From positions 1-18,104 of the forward strand of contig PWWF01000274.1 of NCBI GenBank assembly GCA_003561595.1: a DNA stretch of 18,104 nt, given 5' to 3'. Shown here one piece after another: positions 7,468-15,291 of this stretch; the stretch's first letter is position 1; every line of letters starts with the position of its first letter. The notes under the pieces are model-generated. The model had not been told where the DNA came from. It was given only the letters and a program-made list of their open reading frames with translations, and ran no database searches. The DNA comes from Paracoccaceae bacterium. GTDB lineage: Bacteria > Pseudomonadota > Alphaproteobacteria > Rhodobacterales > Rhodobacteraceae. The position numbers were made by a program, and so were the translations under genes.

Positions 7468-7724
7468 CGATCTATCTTTACGCTATCGCCACGCTGCTGC
7501 TGCTGAGCATCCTGGCCGGGCTTATCCGCGTGTTGCGCGGTCCCCGCCCGGCAGAGCGCATGATGGCCGCGCAGCTATTCGGGACAGCGGCGGTCGCGAT
7601 CCTGCTGATCCTGTCGCGCATCATGGACAGCCCGGCGCTGCTGGATGTCGCAATGGTCTTTGCGTTGCTGGCCTCCGTGACGCTGGTGGCCTTTGTCGTC
7701 CTTGCCTCGCGAAAGGTGTCGTGA
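7464..7724 (+). CDS. mrpF: Mrp-type Na+/H+ antiporter subunit F
   Basis: The 86-residue product has three predicted membrane helices (about residues 4-24, 36-52 and 58-82). It carries the family pattern RGPRPAERMMAAQLFG after helix 1 and SPALLDVAMVFALLASV before the end, both typical of MrpF/MnhF/PhaF. It is a structural subunit of the membrane antiporter complex. The ATG overlaps the mrpE stop by 4 bases and its own stop overlaps the start of mrpG, so the three are translationally coupled. Length matches the family. Confidence 0.93.
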   Translation: MTIYLYAIATLLLLSILAGLIRVLRGPRPAERMMAAQLFGTAAVAILLILSRIMDSPALLDVAMVFALLASVTLVAFVVLASRKVS

Positions 7725-8032
7725 TGCCCGATCTGATACCCCTGGTCTCGGCAGTTCTGATCGCGGCCGGTGCCGTGTTCTTCATCGCCGGCACTGTCGG
7801 GCTGCTGCGCTTTCCAGACACCTATTGTCGCCTGCATGCGCTGACCAAGGCCGACGGGCTGGGGCTGGCGCTGATCGCGCTGGGCATCGCCCTGACCGCC
7901 AGCAGCTTTGGCGAGGTGTTTCGCATCGCGCTGATCTGGTTCTTTGTGGCCGTGGCCAGCGCCACGGGTGGTCATCTGATCGCGACTTATGCCCGCCGCG
8001 TGGACCGTGCCGAGGGGAAGGAGGGGTCATGA
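7724..8032 (+). CDS. mrpG: Mrp-type Na+/H+ antiporter subunit G
   Basis: The product of about 102 residues has three predicted helices and the diagnostic MrpG stretch GLLRFPDTYCRLHALTKADG after helix 1. It is an inner-membrane subunit of the antiporter complex. ATG 7724 is taken as start because it forms a one-base TGATG overlap with the mrpF stop and has GAAAGG upstream. GTG 7721, one codon earlier, is the alternative. It overlaps the next gene by 4 bases (ATGA). Confidence 0.93.
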   Translation: MPDLIPLVSAVLIAAGAVFFIAGTVGLLRFPDTYCRLHALTKADGLGLALIALGIALTASSFGEVFRIALIWFFVAVASATGGHLIATYARRVDRAEGKEGS

Positions 8033-9009
8033 CCGATGCCGCCATCCTGTTCGACCTGCTGCTGGCAGGCTCGGTCATCGCGCTGGCCATTGCGTCGCTG
8101 ACCGTGCGCGACATGTTCGCGGCGATCGTGCTGTTCGTTATATTCGGCCTGCTGTCCGCGCTGGCCTGGGTGCGGCTGTCCGCCCCTGATGTCGCGCTGG
8201 CAGAGGCCGCCATCGGCACCGGCGTCACCGGCGCACTGCTGCTCAAGACGTTGCATCATCTGCGCTATGTCACGGGTAAGCTGGGCGAGGGGCCAGCGCG
8301 CGGCCTGACCCCCACCGCGCCTGTGCCTGCGGGCGTGATCTGGGCCAATGCCGCGTTTTGCGGCATGATCACGCTGGGGCTTGCACTGGCCTTTCTGGGC
8401 GCGCCGCGATCCGGGCCGGGGTTCGACGCGCTGGTGGCCGAGGCGATGCCTGCCAGCGGGGTGGACCATCCGGTGACGGCTGTGCTGCTGAATTTCCGCG
8501 CCTATGACACGCTGATGGAAGTGGTGGTGCTGCTGGCCGCCGTGATCGCGGTCTGGCAGATCGAACGGGGCCTGTCCGACGCCCCCGCCCCCGCGCTGGG
8601 TGAGGTCTGGCAGGGGTTCGCGCGCCTGACACTGCCCGCCATCGTGGTCGTGGGCACCTATCTGCTGTGGAAAGGGTCCGAGGCACCGGGCGGCGCGTTT
8701 CAGGGGGGCGCGGTGCTGGCGGCGGTGGGGTTGTTGCTGCTGTTGTCGCGGATCTATGTGCCGCAGCCCGCGCATCGCGGTCTGGCGCGCTGGGCCTTTG
8801 TGCTGGGCGCGGGGGCTTTTGCCGGGGTGGCGCTGCTGGTGTCGGGCGGCGGGCGTGTGGCCTTCGAATACCCGGCGGAACACGCCTATGCCCTGATCCT
8901 GCTGATCGAGGGGCTGGTGACCATCTCCATCGCTGTGACGCTGGCCGCGCTGTTTCATGGGCGCGAGCCTGTCGCGGCCCCGGTGCCGGAGGGGCGCAAT
9001 GACACCTGA
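8029..9009 (+). CDS. MbhD/MbhE-MrpB fusion: MrpA C-terminal domains joined to antiporter subunit B
   Basis: The 326-residue protein joins parts that are separate in other systems. Residues about 5-75 are a DUF4040/MbhD-like helical domain (LTVRDMFAAIVLFVIFGLLSALAW and DVALAEAAIGTGVTGALLL). Residues about 105-185 are MbhE-like, with VTAVLLNFRAYDTL at 149-162; both correspond to the C-terminal end of canonical MrpA. Residues about 195-315 are MnhB/MrpB, with SEAPGGAFQGG at 217-227. The conserved acidic and polar residues of the MbhD part, proposed in this superfamily to form part of the ion path, are present. ATG 8029 is chosen for its 4-base overlap with mrpG and the GGAGG upstream; the frame extends further 5' only by overprinting mrpG. 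Because no full-length MrpA exists here, this protein probably supplies its C-terminal function. Confidence 0.88.
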   Translation: MTDAAILFDLLLAGSVIALAIASLTVRDMFAAIVLFVIFGLLSALAWVRLSAPDVALAEAAIGTGVTGALLLKTLHHLRYVTGKLGEGPARGLTPTAPVPAGVIWANAAFCGMITLGLALAFLGAPRSGPGFDALVAEAMPASGVDHPVTAVLLNFRAYDTLMEVVVLLAAVIAVWQIERGLSDAPAPALGEVWQGFARLTLPAIVVVGTYLLWKGSEAPGGAFQGGAVLAAVGLLLLLSRIYVPQPAHRGLARWAFVLGAGAFAGVALLVSGGGRVAFEYPAEHAYALILLIEGLVTISIAVTLAALFHGREPVAAPVPEGRNDT

Positions 9010-9292
9010 TCTGATCTATGGGCTGACCGGGATCGCGGTCTTTGCCATCGGGCTGGTGGGCGCGCTGTGCGCGCAGGACCGGCTGCGCCGTGTGCTGGCG
9101 CTCAAGCTCTGTTCGGTGGGTGCGGGCTTCGTGCTGGTCGTCGCGGCCTGGCGCAGCCCGCCTGCCGACCCGGACCCTGTGCCGCATGCGCTGGTCATCA
9201 CCGGCATTGTCGTGATGGTCAGCGCGACTGCCGTGGCGCTGGCGCTGATCCGCCGTTTGCAAACGCTCGAGGCCGAAGATGATGATGATTGA
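8999..9292 (+). CDS. mrpC: Mrp-type Na+/H+ antiporter subunit C (NuoK-like)
   Basis: The 97-residue product has three predicted helices (about residues 6-22, 29-47 and 63-85) and belongs to the NuoK/MrpC family of small membrane subunits. The segment RRVLALKLCSVGAGFVLV and the later ALVITGIVVMVSATAVALAL fit MrpC. It ends in an acidic tail (EAEDDDD). ATG 8999 lies inside the last codons of the preceding gene (11-base overlap). The frame continues upstream, but that part overprints the MrpB domain and is rejected. Its stop overlaps the next subunit's start region by 14 bases. Confidence 0.88.
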   Translation: MTPDLIYGLTGIAVFAIGLVGALCAQDRLRRVLALKLCSVGAGFVLVVAAWRSPPADPDPVPHALVITGIVVMVSATAVALALIRRLQTLEAEDDDD

Positions 9293-10721
9293 TCCGGTCA
9301 TCCTGACCCTGTTCCTGCCCTTGTTCGGCGCCATCGCGGCCTTTGTGCTGCCGCGTGCAGCGGCCTGGGTCGGGCTGTTGGCCGTGCTGGCGACAGGGGG
9401 CGCGGTCGCCGCACTCGTGCGCGACGTGCTGGCAGCGGGCGAGGTCGTGACCCAACTGGGCGGCTGGGCCCCGCCGCTGGGTATTGCGCTGCGCGCGGAT
9501 GGGCTGAGCGTGGCCATGCTGGCCATGACGGCGGGCGTGGGCCTGCTGGTCAGCATCGGCGCGCTGGACAGCCTGCGCGATCTGCGCGAGCGGCAGTATT
9601 TCTGGCCGCTCTGGCTGCTCTTGCTGACGGGCATGAACGGGGTCTATCTGGGCACCGATATCTTCAACCTCTATGTGATGATTGAGGTCATCGCGCTGGC
9701 CGCCGTGGGCCTGACCGTGCTGAGCGGCACGAAACAGGCCGTGCGCGCGGGGCTGGAATACATGTATGCCTCGATCCTTGGGGCGCTGTTGTTCCTGATG
9801 GGGGTGGGCTTTGTCTATCTGCAGACGGGTCGGCTGGATTTCGCAGGGCTGATCGCGGCGGAGCCCTCTGGCGCGATGAGTGCCGCGCTGGCCCTGATGG
9901 TCGTGGGGCTATTGCTGAAAACCGCGCTATTCCCGCTGCATTTCTGGCTGCCTGCGGCCCATGCGAATGCCACGGCCCCGGCCTCGGCGCTGTTGTCGGG
10001 GCTGGTGGTCAAGGCCGCGCTTTATATCTTTCTGCGGCTGACCACCTATATGCCGCTGCCCGATGAGATACTGGTCACGCTGATCGGCATGCTGGGGGCC
10101 GGGGCCGTGCTGTGGGGGGGCGTGCAGGCCTTGCGGGCCGAGCGGCTGAAACTGCTGGTGGCGTGGTCCACGGTCGTGCAGATCGGGCTGATCTTCATTG
10201 CCTTTGCGCGCGCCGGGCAGGTGGGCCTGTCCGAGAGCTGGAAGGCAGCGGCGCTTCTGATCCTGGCGCATGGCGTGGCGAAATCCGCGATGTTTCTGGC
10301 AGCCGGGCGCATCAAGGATGAAATCGGCCATGACCGGATCGCCGATCTGGACAAATCCGACATCCGACCCACGCTGGCGCAATTCACCTTTGCTCTGGCC
10401 GCGATCAGCATTATCGGCCTGCCCCCCAGCCTTGGCTTCATCGGGAAATGGACGCTGATGGAAGGGGCCATGGCGGCCGGATACTGGCACTGGGTTGCCG
10501 TCACGATGATCGGCACACTGATGTCGGTGGCCTATTTCAGCCGGGTCTTTGCCGGGTTCCTGCGCTTTGACCGGATGCGCGGCGAACTGGCCGAACACAA
10601 GGGCTGGGCGCTGGCGGATGCCGCGCCGCTGACACTGGCCATCGCGGCCATATCGCTGGGCCTGATGGCTGCGCCGATCCTCAGCTTTATCGAGCTTGGC
10701 TACCCGTTCGGAGCGCAATAA
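9279..10721 (+). CDS. mrpD: Mrp subunit D / NuoN-like proton-conducting membrane subunit, paralogue 1
   Basis: The 480-residue, roughly 14-helix protein belongs to the proton-conducting antiporter family shared with NuoL/M/N. The expected ion-path residues are visible: the TM5 glutamate Glu136 (YVMIEVIALAAVGL), the TM7 lysine Lys214 (LLKTALFPLHFWLP), Lys245 of TM8 (LVVKAALYIFLRL) and a later HGVAKSAMF segment. It starts at ATG 9279, with two further in-frame ATGs immediately after, and overlaps mrpC by 14 bases. It is the first of three consecutive D-type paralogues. Family knowledge says such subunits carry proton or cation exchange; which ion this complex uses is not readable here. Confidence 0.93.
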   Translation: MMMIDPVILTLFLPLFGAIAAFVLPRAAAWVGLLAVLATGGAVAALVRDVLAAGEVVTQLGGWAPPLGIALRADGLSVAMLAMTAGVGLLVSIGALDSLRDLRERQYFWPLWLLLLTGMNGVYLGTDIFNLYVMIEVIALAAVGLTVLSGTKQAVRAGLEYMYASILGALLFLMGVGFVYLQTGRLDFAGLIAAEPSGAMSAALALMVVGLLLKTALFPLHFWLPAAHANATAPASALLSGLVVKAALYIFLRLTTYMPLPDEILVTLIGMLGAGAVLWGGVQALRAERLKLLVAWSTVVQIGLIFIAFARAGQVGLSESWKAAALLILAHGVAKSAMFLAAGRIKDEIGHDRIADLDKSDIRPTLAQFTFALAAISIIGLPPSLGFIGKWTLMEGAMAAGYWHWVAVTMIGTLMSVAYFSRVFAGFLRFDRMRGELAEHKGWALADAAPLTLAIAAISLGLMAAPILSFIELGYPFGAQ

Positions 10722-12208
10722 TGACCGAAACACCGTTTCTGCCGCTTTTCATTCTGCTGACCTCGCTTCTGGCCTCGCCCGTCCTGTTCGCGCTGCCAGA
10801 GACTGCGGCGCGCCTGCGCACGGGCATCAATCTGGGGGTTGCGGCGGTCAAGGTCGCGCTGGTCGCCTGGCTGGGCTGGAAGGTCGGGCAGGGCGTGATC
10901 TATGATGTCAGCTTCACCATGTTGCCGGGGCTGGATTTCAAGCTTCAGGCTGACCCGCTGGCGATGCTGTTCATCTCGCTTTCAGCGATCCTGTGGCTGA
11001 TCACCACGGTCTATTCCGTGGGCTATCTGGAACGCGGGCCCCACCGCGCGCGGTTCTTCGGGTTTTTCAGCCTGTGCGTGGCCGCGACTGTTGGCATCGC
11101 CATGGCTGGGAACCTGTTCACATTCCTGATCTTTTACGAGTTGCTGACGCTGGCCACCTATCCGCTGGTGATCCATCGCGGCAGCGCCGAGGCGTTGCGC
11201 GCAGGCCGCATCTATCTGATCTACACGCTGGCCGGGGGGTTGGTGCTGCTGTTGGGCACGCTGGGGCTGTGGGTGCTGGCCGGCACGACCGATTTCGCGC
11301 CCGGCGGCATCCTTGATGATGTGGTGGCCGAGAACCGGCTGGCGGCGCAGATGCTGTTCGTGGTGCTGGTGGGCGCGCTGGGGGTCAAGGCCGCGCTGGT
11401 GCCGTTTCACGCCTGGCTGCCCATTGCGATGGTGGCCCCTGCGCCCGTCTCGGCCCTGTTGCACGCGGTCGCGGTGGTCAAGGCGGGCGCGTTCGGGATC
11501 ATGCGCGTGGTCTATGAGGTCTTTGGCATTGAGACTGCGCAGGCGCTGGGCATGACCGCGCCGCTGGCGGCAATGGCGGCTATCACGATCCTCTATGGCT
11601 CGCTTTGCGCGATCACGCAGGATGACATCAAGAAGCGCCTTGCCTATTCGACGGTCAGCCAGGTCAGCTACATCACGCTGGGCGTGGCGCTGGCCAGCCC
11701 CATCGCGGCTGTGGGGGCCATGGCGCATCTGATCCATCAGGGGCTGATGAAGATCACGATGTTCATGGCCGCAGGCAATCTGGCCGAAGGGCTGGGCGTG
11801 AAAAAGGTCAGCCAGATGGACGGGGTGGGCCGCGACATGCCGGGCACGATGCTGGCCTTTTCCGCCGCCGCACTGGCGATGATCGGTCTGCCGCCGCTCG
11901 CGGGGTTTGTCAGCAAATGGTATCTGGCGCAGGGCGGGCTGGATGCGGGCTATGGCTGGGTGATCGCGCTGCTGTTGGGGTCCAGCCTGCTGAATGCGAT
12001 CTATTTCCTGCCCATGCTGCACCGCGCCTGGTTCCGCGACGGGGGCGCGCGCGACCAGACCCCGGCGCGCCGTCGCATCGGCTGGATGCTGGCCGCCCCG
12101 CCGATTGCGACCGCGCTGATGGTGCTGGCCGTGGGTGGCTTTGCCAATGCGCCCTTCAGCCCGCTGGAATGGACGCGTTTCGTCGTGGCGATCGAGTATC
12201 AGGAGTAA
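10721..12208 (+). CDS. Proton-conducting antiporter subunit (MrpD/ND5-like), paralogue 2
   Basis: The 495-residue multi-helix membrane protein shares the proton-conducting antiporter core. It has the TM5 glutamate Glu140 (FLIFYELLTLATYPLV), Lys223 (GVKAALVPFHAWLP), Lys254 (AVVKAGAFGIMRV) and LIHQGLMKITMF. The stretch TTVYSVGYLE before TM4 resembles MrpA/ND5 as much as MrpD, so it may stand in for the missing N-terminal part of MrpA; it lacks the long ND5 C-terminal helix. The start overlaps the previous stop by one base (TAATG). It ends three bases before the next gene, whose ribosome-binding site AGGAG spans its stop. Confidence 0.91.
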   Translation: MTETPFLPLFILLTSLLASPVLFALPETAARLRTGINLGVAAVKVALVAWLGWKVGQGVIYDVSFTMLPGLDFKLQADPLAMLFISLSAILWLITTVYSVGYLERGPHRARFFGFFSLCVAATVGIAMAGNLFTFLIFYELLTLATYPLVIHRGSAEALRAGRIYLIYTLAGGLVLLLGTLGLWVLAGTTDFAPGGILDDVVAENRLAAQMLFVVLVGALGVKAALVPFHAWLPIAMVAPAPVSALLHAVAVVKAGAFGIMRVVYEVFGIETAQALGMTAPLAAMAAITILYGSLCAITQDDIKKRLAYSTVSQVSYITLGVALASPIAAVGAMAHLIHQGLMKITMFMAAGNLAEGLGVKKVSQMDGVGRDMPGTMLAFSAAALAMIGLPPLAGFVSKWYLAQGGLDAGYGWVIALLLGSSLLNAIYFLPMLHRAWFRDGGARDQTPARRRIGWMLAAPPIATALMVLAVGGFANAPFSPLEWTRFVVAIEYQE

Positions 12209-12211
12209 GGG

Positions 12212-14020
12212 ATGACACTCTCGGTCTATCTGTTTGCGGTGGGCTGGCCGCTGGCCATGGCGGCGGCGCTGTTGGTCGCGCCTGCGCGCCCGATTCTGTG
12301 GCGGATGATGCCGCTGGCCGCGCTGCCCGCGCTGCTGCTGGGCCTTCTGGTGCCCGGCCCGCAACTGGTGCGCGGTGACTGGTTCGTGCTGGGCCTGACG
12401 ATGGGGCTGGACCAGACCTCGCGCCTGTTCGTGATCTTTACCAGCGTGCTGTGGATCGCAGCCTCCAGCGCCGCGCGGCACTGGATGCGCGATGACCCGC
12501 GCGCCACGGGCTTTGGCGTCATGTTCCTGATGGCGATGAGCGGCAATCTCGGGCTGATCCTGTCCAAGGATGCGATGGCGTTCTATGGCGCCTTTGCGCT
12601 GATGAGCTTCGCGTCCTACGGGTTGGTCGTCCATACCCGCGATGCGGGCGCCAAGGCGGCGGCACGGCTCTATATCGGGTTTGTCGTGATCGGCGAGTTG
12701 ATCCTGTTTTCCGGGCTGGTGCTGGCGGCCACGCAATCCGGCTCGATCCTGCTCGAGGACATGCGCAGCACCGAGCTGTCGGGGCTGGCGGTGGCGCTGC
12801 TGCTGGTCGGCTTTGGCATCAAACTGGGGGTGATGCCGCTGCATTTCTGGCTGCCGCCCGCGCATGGCGCGGCCCCGGTGCCCGCCAGCGCGGTCCTGTC
12901 GGGCGCGATGATCAAGGCCGGGCTGTTCGGCATCCTGTCTGCCGTACCGTTGGGCGTGGTCAGCTATTCCGATCACGGCACGGTCGTCATGGCCGCCGGG
13001 ATGATCACGATCTTTGCCGCGCTTCTGCTGGGCGTCCAGCAGGACAGCGCCAAGCCCGTGCTGGGTTTTTCCAGCGTCAGCCAGATGGGCATTATCGCGC
13101 TGGGGCTGGGCGCGGGGCTGATGACGCCTGCGGCCTGGCCCGCCATTGCGCCGGTGCTGGTGTTTCTGGCCGCGCATCACGGACTGGGCAAGGGGGCGCT
13201 GTTTCTCGGCGTCGGCGCATGGGCCGCGCAGGCCGGGCGCGCGGGGCGCGTGGCGGTCACGTTGGCCATGCTGGCCCCGGCGCTTGTGCTGGCGGGGCTG
13301 CCCTTCAGTTCCGGCGCATTGGGGAAAGAGGCGCTGAAAGACGCGCTCGGGTCAGGGTCCGAGGTCTGGCTGCCCTGGCTGATCCTGGCGCTGACGCTGT
13401 CGGGCGTTGCGACCACGCTGCTGATGGCGCGCGCGCTGGCCGCCCTCTGGCTGCACCCGCCCAAGGCCCCGCCTGCCCGGCCAGAGGCGCTGGCGCTGCC
13501 CTTTCTGGGCCTTGCGGGTGGGGCTGTGGCGCTGCCGGTCATCTGGCCGCTGCTGGACAGCGGCATGGCCGCGCCCGTGCTGGATGCGTATAGCGGCGCG
13601 CTCTGGCCTGTCGCGCTGGGCACCGGGATCGCGCTGACCACGGCTATCAGTGCCTATGCACAGCATGTCGGCCCGGCTGCGTTCGTCGCGCTATTGCTGT
13701 CGCCGGGGCGCGCGGTGACGGGCCGGATGGAAAGCTGGTGGTCCGCCAAGCGCCGGGCTGCGCGGCGCGTGGGGCGCGCCGTGCCGCGCAGGCTGGAGGG
13801 GGTCGGGCAACGCTGGCGGCTGGGTCAGGCAGCGATTGCCGGGCTGATCGTCGCCGTCCTGCTGGTCGAGGCGACATCCCCCCTGCGCCCGACTCAGACC
13901 AAGACGCCCGCCGTGTTGCTGGACCCGACCGGACAGGAAACCGAGCTGGACCTGCCCGATCTGGAAACCGACACCGAGATAGAAGAGACTGAGGCGCTGG
14001 AGGATGATCTGGCCGACTAA
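12212..14020 (+). CDS. Proton-conducting antiporter subunit, paralogue 3, with altered TM5 and acidic C-terminal tail
   Basis: The 602-residue product has the same antiporter core as its two neighbours, with Lys204 (GIKLGVMPLHFWLP), Lys235 (MIKAGLFGIL) and AAHHGLGKGALF. It differs in two ways. At the position of the TM5 glutamate it has Ala129 (FYGAFALMSFASYGLVVH), while a Glu appears one helix later at 162 (VVIGELILFSG), where the two neighbours have Gly or Ala. After about residue 510 it continues with a basic Arg/Trp-rich segment, an additional helix (about 541-556) and a highly acidic tail to the end. It starts with ATG 12212 behind AGGAG and ends 5 bases before the convergent chrA stop, with no evident terminator. 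It is probably a subunit of the complex with a changed or relocated ion path. Confidence 0.88.
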   Translation: MTLSVYLFAVGWPLAMAAALLVAPARPILWRMMPLAALPALLLGLLVPGPQLVRGDWFVLGLTMGLDQTSRLFVIFTSVLWIAASSAARHWMRDDPRATGFGVMFLMAMSGNLGLILSKDAMAFYGAFALMSFASYGLVVHTRDAGAKAAARLYIGFVVIGELILFSGLVLAATQSGSILLEDMRSTELSGLAVALLLVGFGIKLGVMPLHFWLPPAHGAAPVPASAVLSGAMIKAGLFGILSAVPLGVVSYSDHGTVVMAAGMITIFAALLLGVQQDSAKPVLGFSSVSQMGIIALGLGAGLMTPAAWPAIAPVLVFLAAHHGLGKGALFLGVGAWAAQAGRAGRVAVTLAMLAPALVLAGLPFSSGALGKEALKDALGSGSEVWLPWLILALTLSGVATTLLMARALAALWLHPPKAPPARPEALALPFLGLAGGAVALPVIWPLLDSGMAAPVLDAYSGALWPVALGTGIALTTAISAYAQHVGPAAFVALLLSPGRAVTGRMESWWSAKRRAARRVGRAVPRRLEGVGQRWRLGQAAIAGLIVAVLLVEATSPLRPTQTKTPAVLLDPTGQETELDLPDLETDTEIEETEALEDDLAD

Positions 14021-14025
14021 GCCTC

Positions 14026-15222
14026 TCAGGGGATGAAGGCCAGCCCGACCCCGCCCGCTGCGGCCACGATCACCACCACCCAGGGCGGGGCCTTCCACGC
14101 CATCAGCAGCACGAAACAGGCCAGGGCGAGGGTGAAATCGCGCATATCCCCGACCGCGCTGGTAAAAACAGGGGAATAGAGCGCTGCGCCAAGAATGCCC
14201 ACGACCGCCGCATTCGCCCCCTGCATCAGCGATTGTGCTTTCGCCATGGTGCGAAATCGCTCCCAGAAGGGCAGCACGCCGATCAGCAGCAGGAAACCCG
14301 GCACAAAGATCGCGGCCAGCGCCAGCGCGCCACCAAGGGTTCCGTTGGGCACCGGACCCAATGCGCCCAGATAGGCGGCAAAGGTAAACAGCGGCCCCGG
14401 CACCGCCTGCGCCGCGCCGTAGCCTGCCAGAAACTCATCGGCGCTGATCTGCCCCGTGGCGACCGTTTCGGCCTGCAACAGCGGCAGCACCACATGGCCA
14501 CCGCCAAAGACCAGCGACCCGGCGCGATAATAGCTGTCGATCAGTGCCAGAACCGCCCCGTGCCCGGCCAACAGCGGCAAAAGCGCCAGCAGAGCCGCAA
14601 AGACAATCAGCGCCCCGATGGCTATGCGGCGCGACACGGGCGTTGCCAGTGGCGCGCCCCCGCTTGCGCTCGCACCACGCCCCAGCACCAGCCCGGCCAG
14701 CCCGCCCAGGACAATCGCGCCGACCATGCCGGAAGCACCGGGCAGGACAGCCAGCATCGCGACCGCGCCCACGGCGATGGCAGCGCGTTCGCGGTCCGGG
14801 CACAGGTTCTGCGCCATGCCCCAGACGGCTTGGGCGATGATCGCCACAGCCACGATCTTCAACCCGTTCAGCGCGCCGGTGCCCACCGGCCCCGACAGGC
14901 TGGCCGCGCCCAGTGCAAAGGCCAGCATGATGAGCGCCGAAGGCAGGGTAAAGGCCACAAAGGCCGCCAGCGCGCCTGCCCAGCCCGCCCGCATCATCCC
15001 CAGCGCAAACCCCACCTGGGATGAGGCCGGACCCGGCAGAAACTGGCACAGCGCCACCAGATCGGCATAGGCGCGGTCATCCAGCCATTTGCGACGGGTC
15101 ACCAACTCATCCCGGAAATAGCCCAGATGTGCGATCGGCCCGCCAAAGCTGGTCAGCCCCAGCTTGAGGAACGCGCCGAAAACCTCGGCCGCATTGCCTG
15201 CCAGGGTGGTGGGTTGTGTCAT
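14026..15222 (-). CDS. chrA: ChrA-family (chromate) transporter, two-domain form
   Basis: The 398-residue inner-membrane protein has the duplicated layout of long-chain CHR transporters. The N-terminal half carries LTSFGGPIAHLGYFRDEL (about residues 23-40) and FLPGPASSQVGFALGMMRAGW (61-81). The C-terminal half repeats this as SLVFGGGHVVLPLLQAE (about 232-248) and QAVPGPLFTFAAYLG. Characterised members export chromate, but many chromosomal ones have no known substrate, and no chrB or other chromate gene is seen nearby, so resistance is not established. ATG 15222 has AAGG about 10 bases upstream; GTG one codon earlier is possible. It lies 69 bases downstream of the Lrp-type regulator on the same strand, so co-transcription is possible, and is convergent with the antiporter operon. 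Confidence 0.9.
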   Translation of the reverse strand: MTQPTTLAGNAAEVFGAFLKLGLTSFGGPIAHLGYFRDELVTRRKWLDDRAYADLVALCQFLPGPASSQVGFALGMMRAGWAGALAAFVAFTLPSALIMLAFALGAASLSGPVGTGALNGLKIVAVAIIAQAVWGMAQNLCPDRERAAIAVGAVAMLAVLPGASGMVGAIVLGGLAGLVLGRGASASGGAPLATPVSRRIAIGALIVFAALLALLPLLAGHGAVLALIDSYYRAGSLVFGGGHVVLPLLQAETVATGQISADEFLAGYGAAQAVPGPLFTFAAYLGALGPVPNGTLGGALALAAIFVPGFLLLIGVLPFWERFRTMAKAQSLMQGANAAVVGILGAALYSPVFTSAVGDMRDFTLALACFVLLMAWKAPPWVVVIVAAAGGVGLAFIP

Positions 15223-15268
15223 CACGGATTTGCCTTGTGTCGCGTCGGGCCGGTTCTGTCGGATTGGT

Positions 15269-15279
15269 GTAACAGTTAC
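15269..15279. promoter_or_regulatory. Perfect palindrome upstream of chrA
   Basis: GTAACAGTTAC is an 11-base perfect inverted repeat with a one-base centre in the 69-base gap between the Lrp-type gene and chrA. Its symmetry and position suggest an operator, but no matching regulator can be named; chance is possible. Confidence 0.3.
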
Positions 15280-15291
15280 GTGGCAGGGCTG

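Noticed and set aside
10982..13180. 732-codon minus-strand open frame opposite the antiporter paralogues
   Set aside because: Gln/His/Arg/Asp-rich shadow of hydrophobic membrane genes; no ribosome-binding site or recognisable motif.
14030..14056. Another GGGATGAAG resembling the ECF -35 element
   Set aside because: It lies inside the end of chrA, and 13 bases later there is CGCCC instead of CGTT; no gene follows in that direction.
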